From Echiichthys vipera (lineage: Eukaryota > Chordata > Actinopteri > Perciformes > Trachinidae), in assembly GCA_963691815.1 (NCBI GenBank), contig OY829658.1:14987826-15051825 (forward strand): 64,000 nucleotides of DNA, read 5' to 3'. The notes under the pieces were generated by a model that saw nothing but the letters and a program-made list of their open reading frames with translations, ran no database searches and had not been told where the DNA came from. Of this stretch, positions 13,465 through 30,975 are shown in pieces. Within the stretch, counting starts at the first letter, position 1. Each line of letters opens with the position of its first letter. The position numbers and the translations under genes were made by a program.

Positions 13465-14480
13465 AGAACAGAGGACTGCCAGTAGCTACGTAGACATGAC
13501 AGAGTGTGTGGTTTGTGTGTGTTTTTTTTTTTGCTGCTGAAGGAGACAGATCCAGAAATCTGGCGAGGAGGAATCCTCTTATAGCAGCCTACGCTCTTTT
13601 CTCCATTGCCTCTAAGCCAGTGGTGCATCTTCGTCCCTCCTCTCACCCCTTTCAATTCCCTGTCTTCCTGTGGCAAGTTAGCCTGAAGAGACCAATGATT
13701 AACATCACTGAAGTTTCAATTTTAACGCTCTCTTTTATCTCCATTCTTAACGTTGCAATTTTTTTTGTCTCAGTTGAATTACTATCGCCTAATCTATTAA
13801 TACTCAGCTCTGGGTTTCCACATTTAAATAGCACTGGTTAAGAAGGCTAGCTCTATCCTGGGATGCTCCCTCGATCCAGGGGAGGTGATAGGAGAAAGGG
13901 GGTGATGGCTAGTGTGCACTGCAGCTCCTTCAGTGAAATGCTGCTTCACCCGAGGTGTGTGAAGGAAAGATATCACAGGTTCTTCCTTCCTGCTGCGGTC
14001 AGACTTTATCAACACTGCTCCCCGTAGACCACACATACCAAAACTGACAACCCATGCATACACACAACATCAATATATGTTTACCAAACTGTGCAATATC
14101 AATGTGTCTTATGTGCTATATGTAATACTATGAATTTGACTGTTCGGTTTGTCTTCTTATTTTTTTTGCTGGTTTATTTTCTTGATCTAGTTTACCGATG
14201 CTCCTGGTTTTTGCACCATCTTCTTTGCTGCTGTAACATTTCAAATTTCCCCCCTGGGGGATCTAATAAAAGGATCATCTTATCTTAGTTCAGATAATTA
14301 CCTTGATTTTCTCGATTTTTCATGGAGCTGAAAGTATGTCACATCCACTTCTATCTATAGCGATTAATACATACTTTTGCTGGGAAAAGTAAACCTTTGT
14401 ATTTCACCCATTGTGCTTTTCTGTACCCATTCCCTCTCTCCCCCATTTCCTATCAACCTTCGGCTGTGTTTTCAAATAAA

Positions 14481-14966
14481 TTAGAGATGCACCGATCCGA
14501 TATCGGCTCAGATATTGACTAATTAGCTGGATCGGATATCGAATGAATGAGGCCGATCAAGCATTCTGATCCAGTCATTTCTTTTTTATTAATTACACAG
14601 AAATACAGCTACAGCGATATAGTCACTTCAATTCTGTTTGCAACGGCGTTTAAGGTTTTAGATTACATATTAAAATATCTGTTTGCAGTGCACTTTACAC
14701 GGAAGTGTTATTTGTTTCTTTCTGCTGCTTATGTTCAGTTTGTTATTCGTTAATAAATAATATTAAGTACATTTCTATCTGTGTTATTTGTTACCTTTTT
14801 TTTCACAAGGCAGAATGTTTAGGTTAAGCCTGATGCCTTCACTCACATGGCAAGATCTACGGTTCATTCATTTAACAGTACTATCGGATCTGTATCGGGT
14901 ATCAGCGATACGCTCAGCCCAGGTATCGGTATCAGATTGGAAAAAAACGGATCGGTGCATCTCTAA
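14481..14966. mobile_element. hAT-type MITE with 19-base perfect terminal inverted repeats
   Basis: TTAGAGATGCACCGATCCG at 14481-14499 is exactly repeated in inverted form at 14948-14966. Near both ends, sub-terminal TATCGG/ATCGGATAT motifs recur. Short A/T-rich flanks (AATAAA-like on both sides) may be a target-site duplication but are ambiguous. There is no transposase ORF. Confidence 0.85.
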
Positions 14967-15618
14967 AATAAACTCATAAAAATCCAAAAAAAAATAAACA
15001 AAAAGGATTGCAATGGTTTTCATTGCCAGGATATTCCATGAGACTACAGGCATGAATGTCTCTGGCCGTGATGCTGGATGACAACACAGCCTGTGCGATT
15101 GTCTTGCTCCGTGACCTGCCGGGCTTCACTGTCAAAAAGAATTAAGGGGCCTGGGATACTGGCAGCAACGAATGCCACACATTAACGAGCCTGTGCATAC
15201 TTTTACTCGCATGCATTCACATCCTAATGACACCACTTTAACAGCGCACAATCACCCACCCAAAAAAACAACAAACAAAGTCTAATGCTAAAGGCAAACA
15301 GACACACAAGCATGGAAAGCCAAGGACAACCTATAAATGAAGCCACAAACAGTTAGTTAAACAATATCTGGCATTCCACCTGAAGCACAGGCCTTATGAA
15401 GGACACAGATTGTAAAGCAAACATGTTTGTTCAACTTCTGATAGCATGTTTTGTGGTAAAGGGCCACTTCTGCTCATATAGCAGGACTGCTGTGGGGCTC
15501 TGCGGCAAAGCTTCACTCTAGTCCCCAATACAGGAAACCCCTGAACTGGCTGAGTGGTTCAGAGGAAAGATGCATCACATGATAGCTATGAGGAAAAGCC
15601 CTTACATCGCATTATGGT

Positions 15619-15736
<118 letters not shown>

Positions 15737-15875
15737 ACTAAAATGGATAAAGTCAGGTGCAAAGTCTGTTACTATAGCAAATATGATGATACAGTGACAA
15801 AATGGGTGCAACGAAAGGCTCGTTTGCTTAACTTATTGAGAAAAGCTTTCCATCTTGACTGCTGTTTAATTTCAT

Positions 15876-16350
15876 CAGGGTTCCTGCACAAGTCAAATTC
15901 AAGCACTTTTTAGGCATTTCAAGGTGCATTTCCATGATTTGTCAGCACTTTTCAGCCGTGGCAAACTACATATTTGTATACAGCACAATACTTGGTATTC
16001 AGTAAACGTATTATTGCACTTGTTCATCATATGAAATTAGATGTTGTTGTTCTATAAACAACCAAGAAGATGTTTTTTTGAGACAGCTTTCTACAGAAGG
16101 ACTACAAATGAAAGCAAAACTGACTCGACTAATAAATAGGACAGAAATATAATACTATTCCGATCTTATCTTATAATCAAGTCATTTTTCATGCATACAT
16201 GTTGTTTTCAGTCTCTCACATATGGATATCTTATTTTTTCTGCGTTATAACATGTATGCCACCCCATATAACATGAATTTCAAGCACTTTATTTAAAATT
16301 CAAGCGCTTACAAGTGTTTACAAGGATTCCCAGCACCCGTACGAACCCTG
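15876..16350. mobile_element. hAT-type non-autonomous element, CAGGGTTC termini
   Basis: Begins CAGGGTTCCTGCACAAGTC and ends GCACCCGTACGAACCCTG, giving imperfect inverted termini CAGGGTTCSTRC. Internal repeats of CAAGCACTTT/AATTCAAGC occur near both ends, as in abundant fish hAT elements. Non-coding. Confidence 0.75.
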
Positions 16351-16690
16351 CTTCATGTTATCCTGTAAGTAGAAACTATACTTTTACCCAGACCAGACAC
16401 ACTCCTGCTAACCAGCTAGTTTTACACAATGACAACTGGTAACACGTTTAAACAGCCGGTCACTCAGTGGCAGACATTCATTTCCCAGCCATATGATATA
16501 ATACAGTTATAGTGTAACGTTATTTGTTAAACAGTGTCGGGACTGTAAATGAATCCCCCGCCGTCGCACACTCGTCCCCGCTTGAATGACTTCGAGCTGT
16601 CACCCCGGTTGCTTGCAGATTAGCTTAGTTAGCTTAGCTCGGCTAAGGCGCGACACCGACAAGTAACCTGGAGAAGTTAGCGTTTACTTA

Positions 16691-16870
16691 CGGGCATGCT
16701 ATCTGTCAATTTCCCGGTATCGCTGTCCTCTATCGTTCCGACAGGTCGAGTAAACGGCTCTCACGTCGCTACTCCATAAATCTCCTCAATAATTCATCAA
16801 CATCAGCTCCTTCCATCTTCATTACTTTCTCCCCACTCAGACTACCTTTAGACCAGGGGGCGGGGTCTCC
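16691..16870 (-). promoter_or_regulatory. hycc1: Probable hyccin non-coding exon 1 and CpG-rich promoter
   Basis: Read on the minus strand, a GC- and CpG-rich block ends at a strong GTAAGT donor (16685-16690). It lies about 8.3 kb upstream of the first coding exon, whose acceptor is at 8380-8381. CpG density is high from about 16550 to 16870, with CCAAT/ATTGG-type boxes just beyond (for example 16890 and 16943). This is the expected arrangement of an untranslated first exon of hyccin. The transcription start itself cannot be placed from sequence alone. The exon ends in ATGCCC, which opens an upstream ORF after splicing. Confidence 0.6.
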
Positions 16871-18364
16871 GCGGAGTGACAGGAGCCTGAGCCAATGAAT
16901 GACCGGGATATAATTCTAACTGGCGCACACCCCAAACGCAGCATCCAATCATATTAGACTCTAAGATGCATGTTAATAATTTCCACGATCATGGTAGGCT
17001 GTCACTGTCAGTCTCTGCTCTCTGACAGCAGTGATGTTTTTAATGAATCACATAAATAAGTAACTGACTGTGGTAATTGACAGTTGGTTTATGGTGGCAG
17101 ATCGTGGAAGATAACTGATTAGACTGTAGCATATAAACTGCATTTTGACTAGGTTTTGTCACTAACTGCCTTTATTCGTTTGATTCAAAATTAATAGTTT
17201 GCCTTTATTCAACATATACAATATTTTTTTCTATTAAATGTTGTAAATGTATTTGTTTTATTTCCCAAACTTTTTCAGAGATTTGAACAACTCATCCTCA
17301 GGTTTTACCCACCAAATCCTACACACTTGATGCCAAATTAATCTGTGAAAGCAGGACTCTAAAACTGTCTCCGTCAGATAAATAATGGATGACCACTTGA
17401 CAATGACCTCTGCTGGAACAATGGATTTTCCAAAATTAATTATCAAGATGGCATATGAGTATGTGTCTGTTTACCTTCACATGAACAGCAGATGGGAAGC
17501 GGCGGTTTTTAATCAGTTAATAAATGCATGGGCTTTTGTGGATAATAATCAGCAGATCTACTCCCTCCGGTCCAATTCCCATTGCTGCTAGGAGACTGTG
17601 TGCTGTCCTCTATTGCATTATGGAAGAAATGTATCATCCAGTGCAGTTCACAACCAGAATATTGCATTTGGCAAACAACAACACACGATGAATAAATAAG
17701 AAAAATAGAAATATATTTATTGGAATATCTCATTCTGGAATTTAGGGAATCTTCATCCATGTAGTGCAATTTCTGAGAAAGACTAAATCTGAGGAATATT
17801 AAAGAGCAACTTAAAGTGGGTCTGCAGTGCCCCCTAAGGTTAGTGTATAAGAATACACCCATCCAGGACAATACTGTAAGTCTTTACACAGGCAATTTAT
17901 TATTTATTTAAGTGTTAAAGTGAGTCTTTGCTTTATTTACCAGCCACGACAGTGATGCTGTCTTTTTGCCGCCAGATTTTATCGCAATGATAGCGTCATA
18001 ACAGTGTAAGATTCAGTCATGAAAATTTACAGGTGTGTAGTTGAGATCAAAATGAACAATAAGTTGTGATCCGAGCAAGGCAGCCTGAAGTAGGCGGGTA
18101 GAATATTGAGAAGGGGCTTTGGTGCCCCCCACTTTAAGTCCCTGGCCTGGTTTGTGGCTGGTGTGATCCCATGATTGCAAGATGGTCTTTTGTTATTAAG
18201 ATTTTTAATAAAAACACTTAAAAGGCAGACATCATTGCAAGTCTTTCTTAAGAAGTATGATACCAGAGGCTGCAATGGCCTGCAAAGCAGAGAGTATACT
18301 TACTTACCTAAATATTTGAATCCTCTACACATGATTCAAATTAAGCATCTAAAACTCGCCTCAT
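16871..18364. other. Interval between the hyccin promoter and the unrecognised gene
   Basis: AT-rich sequence with no convincing exon. Short ORFs are not conserved-looking. A minus-strand ATTAAA (18203-18208) could be the poly(A) signal of the gene ending at 18365. Confidence 0.4.
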
Positions 18365-19918
18365 CTACAAATAGGCCCCGGCTATCTTTGCAGCCTCAGT
18401 GAGGACTTCCCCGGCTCGTTGTCTGTATCCCAGCGACAACTCCTTTGCCCTCCTGACTTCCTTCAGGTTCTCCTCCAGGTTCTCACTCAGTCTTCCTTGC
18501 TCCTGGTATGTTGCTGCAGCCCCCTTCACTTGCTCAGCCATCTGATCCCCGCTACGGAGCAACCAGCCAATCAACTCTTGAAGTGCGGTACCCTTTGAGA
18601 TGGTTGCTTTGGCACTCTCAGAAATACCCGTCACTTCGTCCTGAGCCAGTTGCAGATGCGGAGGCGGTGGTTCCTCCTCACTTTCACTCACAGGTACCAC
18701 ACTGAGGGAGAAGTCATAGCCCTTCATCTTAAGGCAGACCTTGTACCCGGCCTCTGGAAGTGGAGAGAGGTAGAGATCGAATACCGAGAAAAGCAAACCT
18801 GCCATCACATTGCCAGGCCAGCACATACTGGCAGGGAGCTCTGAGCGGGAGACTTACCATGCTCATCTCTGATCCTTCCCACACATTCGGCTAAAGCCAG
18901 GGTGTCACTGACGTTACAGCCGTAGCTCTGACGCAGGTTGCTGATGTGTCGGACCATGGCCTCGTAGCGCTCGTGCTGTTCATTGAAGGTCTCAGCCATG
19001 TCACAAAACCTCTTGTCCACCTCTGGCACACAAACTCGCCTCATCACAAGCTTGCCTATTCGCTTCACGGTGTGCGCATCTGGGGGAAATAAAGCGTCAC
19101 ACACAGGCAATACGAATGCATGAAGTTCAAATTCATCCATGGTTTTATTAATTGGAAATGCAGGTTTGAGAGACAGCGTTGAGAGAGATTATGTACCACT
19201 GTGTGTTGGACGGCTCTGCCTGGCTGTTCCAGCTCCATTCAGGTCGGATGGTCCTGGGTGCAGGAGAGGCTGCCTCTGAAATAGAATAGAAGAGTTGTTG
19301 TTTTTTTTTTTTTTACATACAACTGATACTTTTCAGAAAGAGACATTAAGCACCAACACTTGTGTTTACCTGGACTATACATGTAATGACTTTCTCATAA
19401 ACCCAGTGCTCAAGTGTGGTTCATGTTCTGTTTTATCTCTGCACTTTCTATTCGTGACAGAAAAATAAAATGAGTGATTTACATGACTTTTTCTTGTTTG
19501 TGAGACACCATGAAACTGCCTACTGTCATAGTCACTTTTTGCTGTAACAACTGTGTAATTTGCATAGGCTAATTAAATCACATTCAATATGTATAATGGG
19601 TGTAGTCCTTTAGCCTGACATTGCCAGACCAAAAAATGCAAATGATAGATATCGATCACAAAAGAAAAAACTGAGCTCGCAGATTTGTCTGGTTCCCACG
19701 GTAGTAGATCTGTTGTTGTTCATACATTTGTTGGTAGGATGAGGGTTAAATCTAAACCACACTGGCGGTAATGGGTTCAACCAGTAATCTGAAGCAAAGC
19801 AGTGATCAAGTGTGAACTCGAACAGAGAGCATTTACATTTACATGAAAGTCAATAAACACATACCTCGTTGGCGGAGTCTTCACTTGAGAAGCAGCAACA
19901 GCAGAGCAAACGGAGCAT
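18365..19918 (-). CDS. Unrecognised 247-residue protein with Cys-rich N-terminus and acidic dileucine motif
   Basis: Four minus-strand exons (19865-19918, 19197-19275, 18858-19079, 18365-18753) join with matching phases (54+79+222+389 = 744 bases) and end in TAG. The N-terminus MLRLLCCCCFSSEDS has four consecutive Cys, a likely palmitoylation site, followed by ERQPLL, which fits the [DE]xxxL[LI] sorting signal. This resembles the layout of the lysosomal anchor LAMTOR1 but the rest is different. The middle (KLVMRRVCVPEVDKRFCDMA, then YEAMVRHISNLRQSYG) looks helical. An acidic, proline-rich linker (SESEEEPPPPH) follows. The C-terminal third is rich in A, E, K, L and Q and probably a coiled coil (LSENLEENLKEVRRAKELS). 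A membrane-peripheral, endolysosomal role is inference only. An NRF1-type promoter motif lies about 0.5 kb upstream. Confidence 0.82.
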
Positions 19919-20420
19919 GTTTTTCTGCAGATCTGGGGTCTGTCAATCTGTTTTCAGGTCAGTTATTTCTGACAATGCATCTGTCGTCCGCACATTCCGA
20001 ATGAAGTCATGTGACTCGTGAAAAACTTTTCTTCCTGGTTATGTTTTCTAGATTACTGTACAGATATGCACGTGACAGACAGGTGGTGCACCTGTCAGGT
20101 GAGTGCAGCAGCGATGTAAACACAACTGTCGCCATTAGTTGTATCAATTACTTTGCTATATTACATGTGACATTTGCTATTCAAAGTGGCTATAGACAAC
20201 AAAGTGGTTTTGTTTTCACTATCTTAACGTATTCACGACAACTACATACTTTAAAATTGTGTAAATCAGTTCCGAAATTCTGCAGGTGAGTGTAATTTGT
20301 CACTTATGTCGGTAGAGGACGGACGCGAGTATCTTCAACCAAATAGGGAAGAGCGTAGAAGAAGAAAAAAAACACACACAACTAAGGCTAATGGAAGGAG
20401 GCTGGGACAGCAAGCGTTTG

Positions 20421-20445
20421 GGTCTGACGCATGCGCAATAGAACT
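20421..20445. promoter_or_regulatory. NRF1-type motif upstream of the unrecognised gene
   Basis: TGACGCATGCGCA at 20425-20437 fits the NRF1 palindrome (YGCGCAYGCGC) with one weak position. It sits in a CpG-containing stretch about 0.5 kb upstream of the ATG at 19918, where a TATA-less promoter of that minus-strand gene would be expected. No other gene start is close. Confidence 0.45.
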
Positions 20446-21009
20446 GGCGCTGCGCTGTTGGACGGTCACAGCATAATTTCCTCTTGCTGCCCCAACTCCT
20501 CTCCACGTTAACTCTTTAAAGTTTATAATCCAGGCACTTATATTGCTTGCAGACAGACGACCTTAAATCCGGTGGCCGATGACACCACTTTTTAAATTTA
20601 ATTTTTCCGACTCAGACATTAGTCATGCTCGAGCCTGTTTTATTGATCATAACTGAGAGTATAAGGAAAAGCTTTGTGAAGTACTGTATATATTCTGCCA
20701 AACTTGACATGTAAAGTGTGCTGTTTGTTTAAATATCCTGGAGTTTCATTCATTACCAAAAATCAGAAAACTGTTTTTATAAATAACCCAACTTCACGTC
20801 ACATGGACATTTCTACACTTTTTATTCGCCACATAAATTTGAAAGACAAACCGTAACTTTTAAAATGCATTTAATTAAAACATTAAAACTTACAATTTCA
20901 GGAATTGGGTTCTGGATGTAACCAAACTGGTGTATTAATAGACACACATTGGAATATATTTAAGAACACTGAACCAGCTTTTTCCCCTTAAGTGGTGCCT
21001 ATATCCTTT

Positions 21010-24000
21010 TTAAAACTCCTCCCCCTCTTCTTCACCCTCACCCTCAGCAGATTCAACTCCCACCTCCTCATAGTCCTTCTCCAGAGCTGCCATGTCCTCT
21101 CTGGCCTCAGAGAACTCTCCCTCCTCCATACCCTCACCCACATACCAGTGAACAAACGCACGCTTAGCGTACATCAGATCAAACTTGTGATCAAGCCGAG
21201 CCCAGGCCTCTGAAATAGCAGTTGTGTTGCTCAGCATGCAAACTGCCCTCTGGACCTTGGCCAGGTCTCCACCAGGAACTACAGTGGGGGGCTGGTAGTT
21301 GATGCCCACCTTGAAACCAGTGGGGCACCAGTCTACAAACTGGATGGTGCGCTTGGTCTTAATGGTGGCTATGGCAGCATTAACATCTTTGGGCACTACA
21401 TCCCCACGATACAAAAGGCAGCAAGCCATGTATTTGCCGTGGCGAGGGTCACATTTTACCATCTGATTGGATGGCTCAAAGCAGGCATTGGTAATTTCTG
21501 CCACTGTTAATTGCTCATGGTAAGCCTTCTCAGCAGAGATGACAGGGGCATAGGTGGCCAGAGGGAAGTGGATACGGGGATACGGCACCAAGTTGGTCTG
21601 GAACTCTGTAAGATCAACGTTAAGGGCACCGTCAAAGCGAAGGGAGGCAGTGATGGAGGACACAATCTGACTCATCAGCCTGTTCAGGTTGGTGTAGGTT
21701 GGACGCTCAATATCCAGATTCCTGCGACAGATATCGTAGATGGCCTCGTTATCCACCATGAAGGCACAGTCCGAGTGCTCTAGGGTGGTGTGGGTGGTCA
21801 GGATAGCGTTGTACGGCTCCACCACAGCTGTGGACACTTGGGGAGCTGGGTAGATGGCAAACTCCAGCTTGGACTTCTTGCCGTAATCTACAGAAAGACG
21901 CTCCATGAGCAGGGAGGTAAAACCAGAGCCGGTACCACCGCCGAAGCTGTGGAAAACCAGGAATCCCTGAAGACCAGTGCACTGGTCAGACTGAGAACAA
22001 AAAGCATAATATAAGCAAAGTTACTTACTTATTGTGGTGCACACGGCATTTAAAAAACACATTTAAAAGTTCAACTGCAACATGCATTCACAGACCTAAT
22101 ATCTGCATTACTCTGTTTTTATTGGGACCACTTCCTACTTATGTCATATTTTAATGCTTTGCGCCCTTTTCACCTCCACTAAACACTTTATATGACTAGA
22201 ATGTCACTTAAAATGGGAAGGGTGTTGGTGCCCTCTGGTGGCACAAATATAAACTTCATAAATTGTGAGTTGATTCGTAGTGTGTTGTTGACAATACATA
22301 AATTATTTGAAATAATAGTATATAAACTGTAGTTCATCACAGGCTCACCAGTTTGCGGATCCTGTCCAGCACATGGTCAATGATCTCTTTGCCGATGGTG
22401 TAGTGTCCACGGGCGTAGTTGTTGGCAGCATCCTCCTTACCAGTGATCAGCTGCTCAGGATGGAACAGCTGCCGGTAGGTCCCAGTTCGCACCTCATCTA
22501 AGGAGACAGGTTAAATCAAAATGACTGAAGGTTTTGACTCACCAAAATCAGGCACCAACTATGGTCTATATTTAATAAAGAGTTTACCGATGACAGTGGG
22601 CTCCAGGTCCACAAAAACAGCTCTGGGGACATGCTTTCCAGCTCCAGTCTCGCTGAAGAAGGTGTTGAAGGAGTCATCTCCTCCTCCAATGGTCTTGTCA
22701 CTGGGCATCTGTCCATCAGGCTGGATCCCATGTTCCAGGCAGTAAAGCTCCCAGCAGGCATTGCCAATCTGGACACCTGCCTGACCCACGTGCACTGAAA
22801 TACACTCACGCTGGTGGAAAACAAAGGCGAATTGTAGCATTTAGCTAGTTCATAATAATCAGATACTTTACATTACTTAGCACATGTTAAAGACAGCTTA
22901 AGAGATAAGGTTAGATTCAATGGGGAGGAAAGCTCCCCTGCTGCCTATTCATTGACCCTCTAAATAAGGCAGCACAAACTTTACTGTAGACATCATGATG
23001 ACTTCAAATCCAGACTCTTAACAGGATACTGGAGATAACTTGACCTAACCCGTGCTTAGAGGGTAATTCTCATTCTTTTTTATTCAGAGTAGCAGGGATA
23101 ATGGGATGCTTGTGTCTGTTTATATCCAAATCTGATCAACAAAAATACTTTTAACTGCATCATCATTGATCTCAAGTCTTTTAAATATTAAAAAATACGT
23201 TTTCAAAATGACAGTTTATAAATTTTACTGTATGTAATATACTTGTCTGGTCATCAAAACCTTACAACTGAGGTATTTAACTAGCGTTACACATTAATAT
23301 TGGTTAGTAACTTAAAGCTAATTGTTTCTTCACAGGTTATACAAACTGGCATTATAACCCAACACTGACATTAGGCCAACTGCTATTATAGTCTTCCTGT
23401 AGTTGTTAATCTACAGGGGTTCAAACTCTTCAAGGGTGTAAAAGGCGACAACCTATGCCAATGTCGCTGCCGAAGGACAGTCACATTTGTCGGCCAGACT
23501 TAACAGCAACGGCCGCTAAAAATACCATGTTGCTTGTCAGCTTGTCCCTTCAAGTTTCACATATAGGGGATGCATCAGCAGTTGGACACCGTTCGCTGGT
23601 ATTAGCCCTATCCGGACGGATCTGGGCTGCCGCAGTTTCCGGTCTTTCGTGTTGCTTTTACTGGGTGATCGCCACCGTAGTGCAAGTAGAATTAATTTAC
23701 ACACTAAGAATCTACAAGTGAAGTTTCATATTTGTAAGTGGGCATTTACATGTCAAATTAGTAAAGGAAAGTGACCTTGGTGAGAGAAAGCAGTAAGACC
23801 GTTTGGGTGACGCTTAGTCTGAGTAGCTTTATAATAAGAATGGAAATTAGACTTTACGGTATATTTTGGAGCTGTTAAAGCATGTCATTTTTTGTGAAGG
23901 ACAGAAGTATGGGCCCGGGTGTTTTGACAACATTGTGGACGACCAGCAGAGTAGAGCGGGTCACATGCTATGGCAACAGGTGAGGTGACACAGTACAAAC

Positions 24001-24543
24001 CTCAAATTCAGATTTTAAAACGTTTTTCTTTGGTTATGTTTGGATGCCTCAAAGGCTAAAGGCAGTTTTCTGGTGAAGTGGGCACCAACCATAACGACTA
24101 CGCCCCTATTTTGTTAGTCCTATCCATTATTAAGTCTATTGTCCAATCAAGCAACACTGTCCATTGAGAACCACAGTTGAGAACCGTTAACTACAGTTGA
24201 GAGTTCTGTTTCAAGTCCGCCATTTTGTCGACCGTTGACGCTAATCTCCAACGGACAAAACTATTAGAAAACACTTAAATATATACAAAACAACACATAT
24301 TTTTCCAAAATTACAATTTAGACATTTTATGACATATCAAAAGTGGTTAACTGCCACCCTACACTTTAACAGCGAAAGCTAAAAATCCGACGTTAGTTTA
24401 GCTAATGCCGATTCAGTATCATTTAATCACAGTCAGTTACAGTTACTTGTGTGGATAGCTAGCCTACCGCCAATGTGAAACCTGAGTTTTCAACCCAGTT
24501 ACATACAACAGACAACTTTACACATTATTCTGAAACTCACCAT
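21010..24543 (-). CDS. Alpha-tubulin, tuba8-like, 451 residues
   Basis: Alpha subunit of the tubulin heterodimer. Exons 24541-24543 (Met only), 22588-22810, 22349-22497 and 21010-21990 total 1356 bases, 451 codons plus stop. The intron straight after ATG is typical of vertebrate alpha-tubulin genes. Seen: MREC N-terminus, acetylatable Lys40 in MPSDKTIGG, the nucleotide loop GGGTGSG, WCPTGFKVGINYQPPTVVPGG, and an acidic tail ending EGEGEEEGEEF. The last residue is Phe instead of Tyr. Fish have several tuba8-like and tuba1-like paralogues, so the exact symbol is left open. A minus-strand AATAAA lies at 20821-20826. A CTCF-like motif sits in intron 3. Confidence 0.96.
22229..22244. promoter_or_regulatory. 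CTCF-like motif in tubulin intron 3
   Basis: TGCCCTCTGGTGGCAC matches the core of the vertebrate CTCF motif (CCCTCTGGTGGC). Binding cannot be shown from sequence. Confidence 0.4.
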
Positions 24544-24639
24544 GTTTATCGTAGATATTTAAAAAAAAGGAAGATTAGCGTAAAAATAATGTGATGATTA
24601 AATTATTTGTCTCTCACGGTTGGTTGCGTCTCTCTCCTG

Positions 24640-24720
24640 AGGCTGTTGAAGCGGGAAAGATTCGCTGAATCTGATTGGTCCCAGTGTCACATGAGGTCTT
24701 TCCCTATTGGTTGAAAAAAA
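24640..24720 (-). promoter_or_regulatory. Alpha-tubulin promoter with two CCAAT boxes and an E2F-like site
   Basis: Read on the minus strand, two CCAAT elements (near 24674-24680 and 24711-24717) and TTTCCCGC (24651-24658, E2F-like) lie 100-170 bases upstream of the tubulin ATG. This spacing fits a CCAAT-driven, TATA-less housekeeping promoter. Confidence 0.55.
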
Positions 24721-25035
24721 TAACAACTTCATCACCAGGGTATAAGCTTTTTTTTTTATTAGTGGACTAACAAAAATTAATGTATTACTAATTCTTAACA
24801 ATCCCAAATATTCGGCATATTAAATTATAATATTTTAGCTAAATAGTATATCCATAAAATTATTTGGCTTAACAAACTACCCTCCTTTTATATTTTTAAA
24901 AAACATATTTGGCCACCATGGAAAACTTCAAACTCAAAAATAATAAATCGGCAAGAAAAACTATTAACTTTAGATTATTATGGCATTTATTGTTCTACGA
25001 TAGTGAGCTTCTCGGCAATTGTATACCAAATATTA

Positions 25036-25048
25036 CTGCGCATGCGTC
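25036..25048. promoter_or_regulatory. NRF1-type palindrome between tubulin and klhl7
   Basis: TGCGCATGCGT closely matches the NRF1 consensus. It lies between the divergent tubulin (start 24543, minus) and klhl7 (start 25405, plus) genes, in an 860-base spacer, so it may serve either or both. Confidence 0.5.
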
Positions 25049-25404
25049 ATACACAGCCTTCTTCTATTAGCCTTGCCCACAGCCCTACCTCCTTCTTTCA
25101 TAGCCTTGGATCCATAGCATGGGTCTAGCTTACAACATACACTACGCCGACCAACCTGTCTTATCACTATTCAGCATGACATTAAGTTCATGTTTATGAT
25201 TTTATCCCTACGAGATTTTAAGGAGAAGCTGCCGTCAAACTGGCGGCGCTTTAGTTCATTTAGGTCAAACTATCAGCGGCTGAGCGACAACAAAGAGGCT
25301 GCAGCTGCACACTGCTGGTAGTGGTGCTGCAAGTAACTTAGTTTACTTTAACTGGCAAGTAACTTGGTTTACTCTAACTGAACAGAATACATTAGCAGGC
25401 TGAC

Positions 25405-30975
<5,571 letters not shown>

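Noticed and set aside
13506..13841. 111-codon ORF with hydrophobic parts
   Set aside because: It lies in the hyccin intron in pyrimidine-rich DNA, which yields Leu/Ser/Phe-rich chance ORFs; no other support.
23455..23721. 88-codon ORF in a CpG-containing part of tubulin intron 1
   Set aside because: It has a hydrophobic middle but no splice context, family match or start context that supports it. It could at most mark an alternative promoter.
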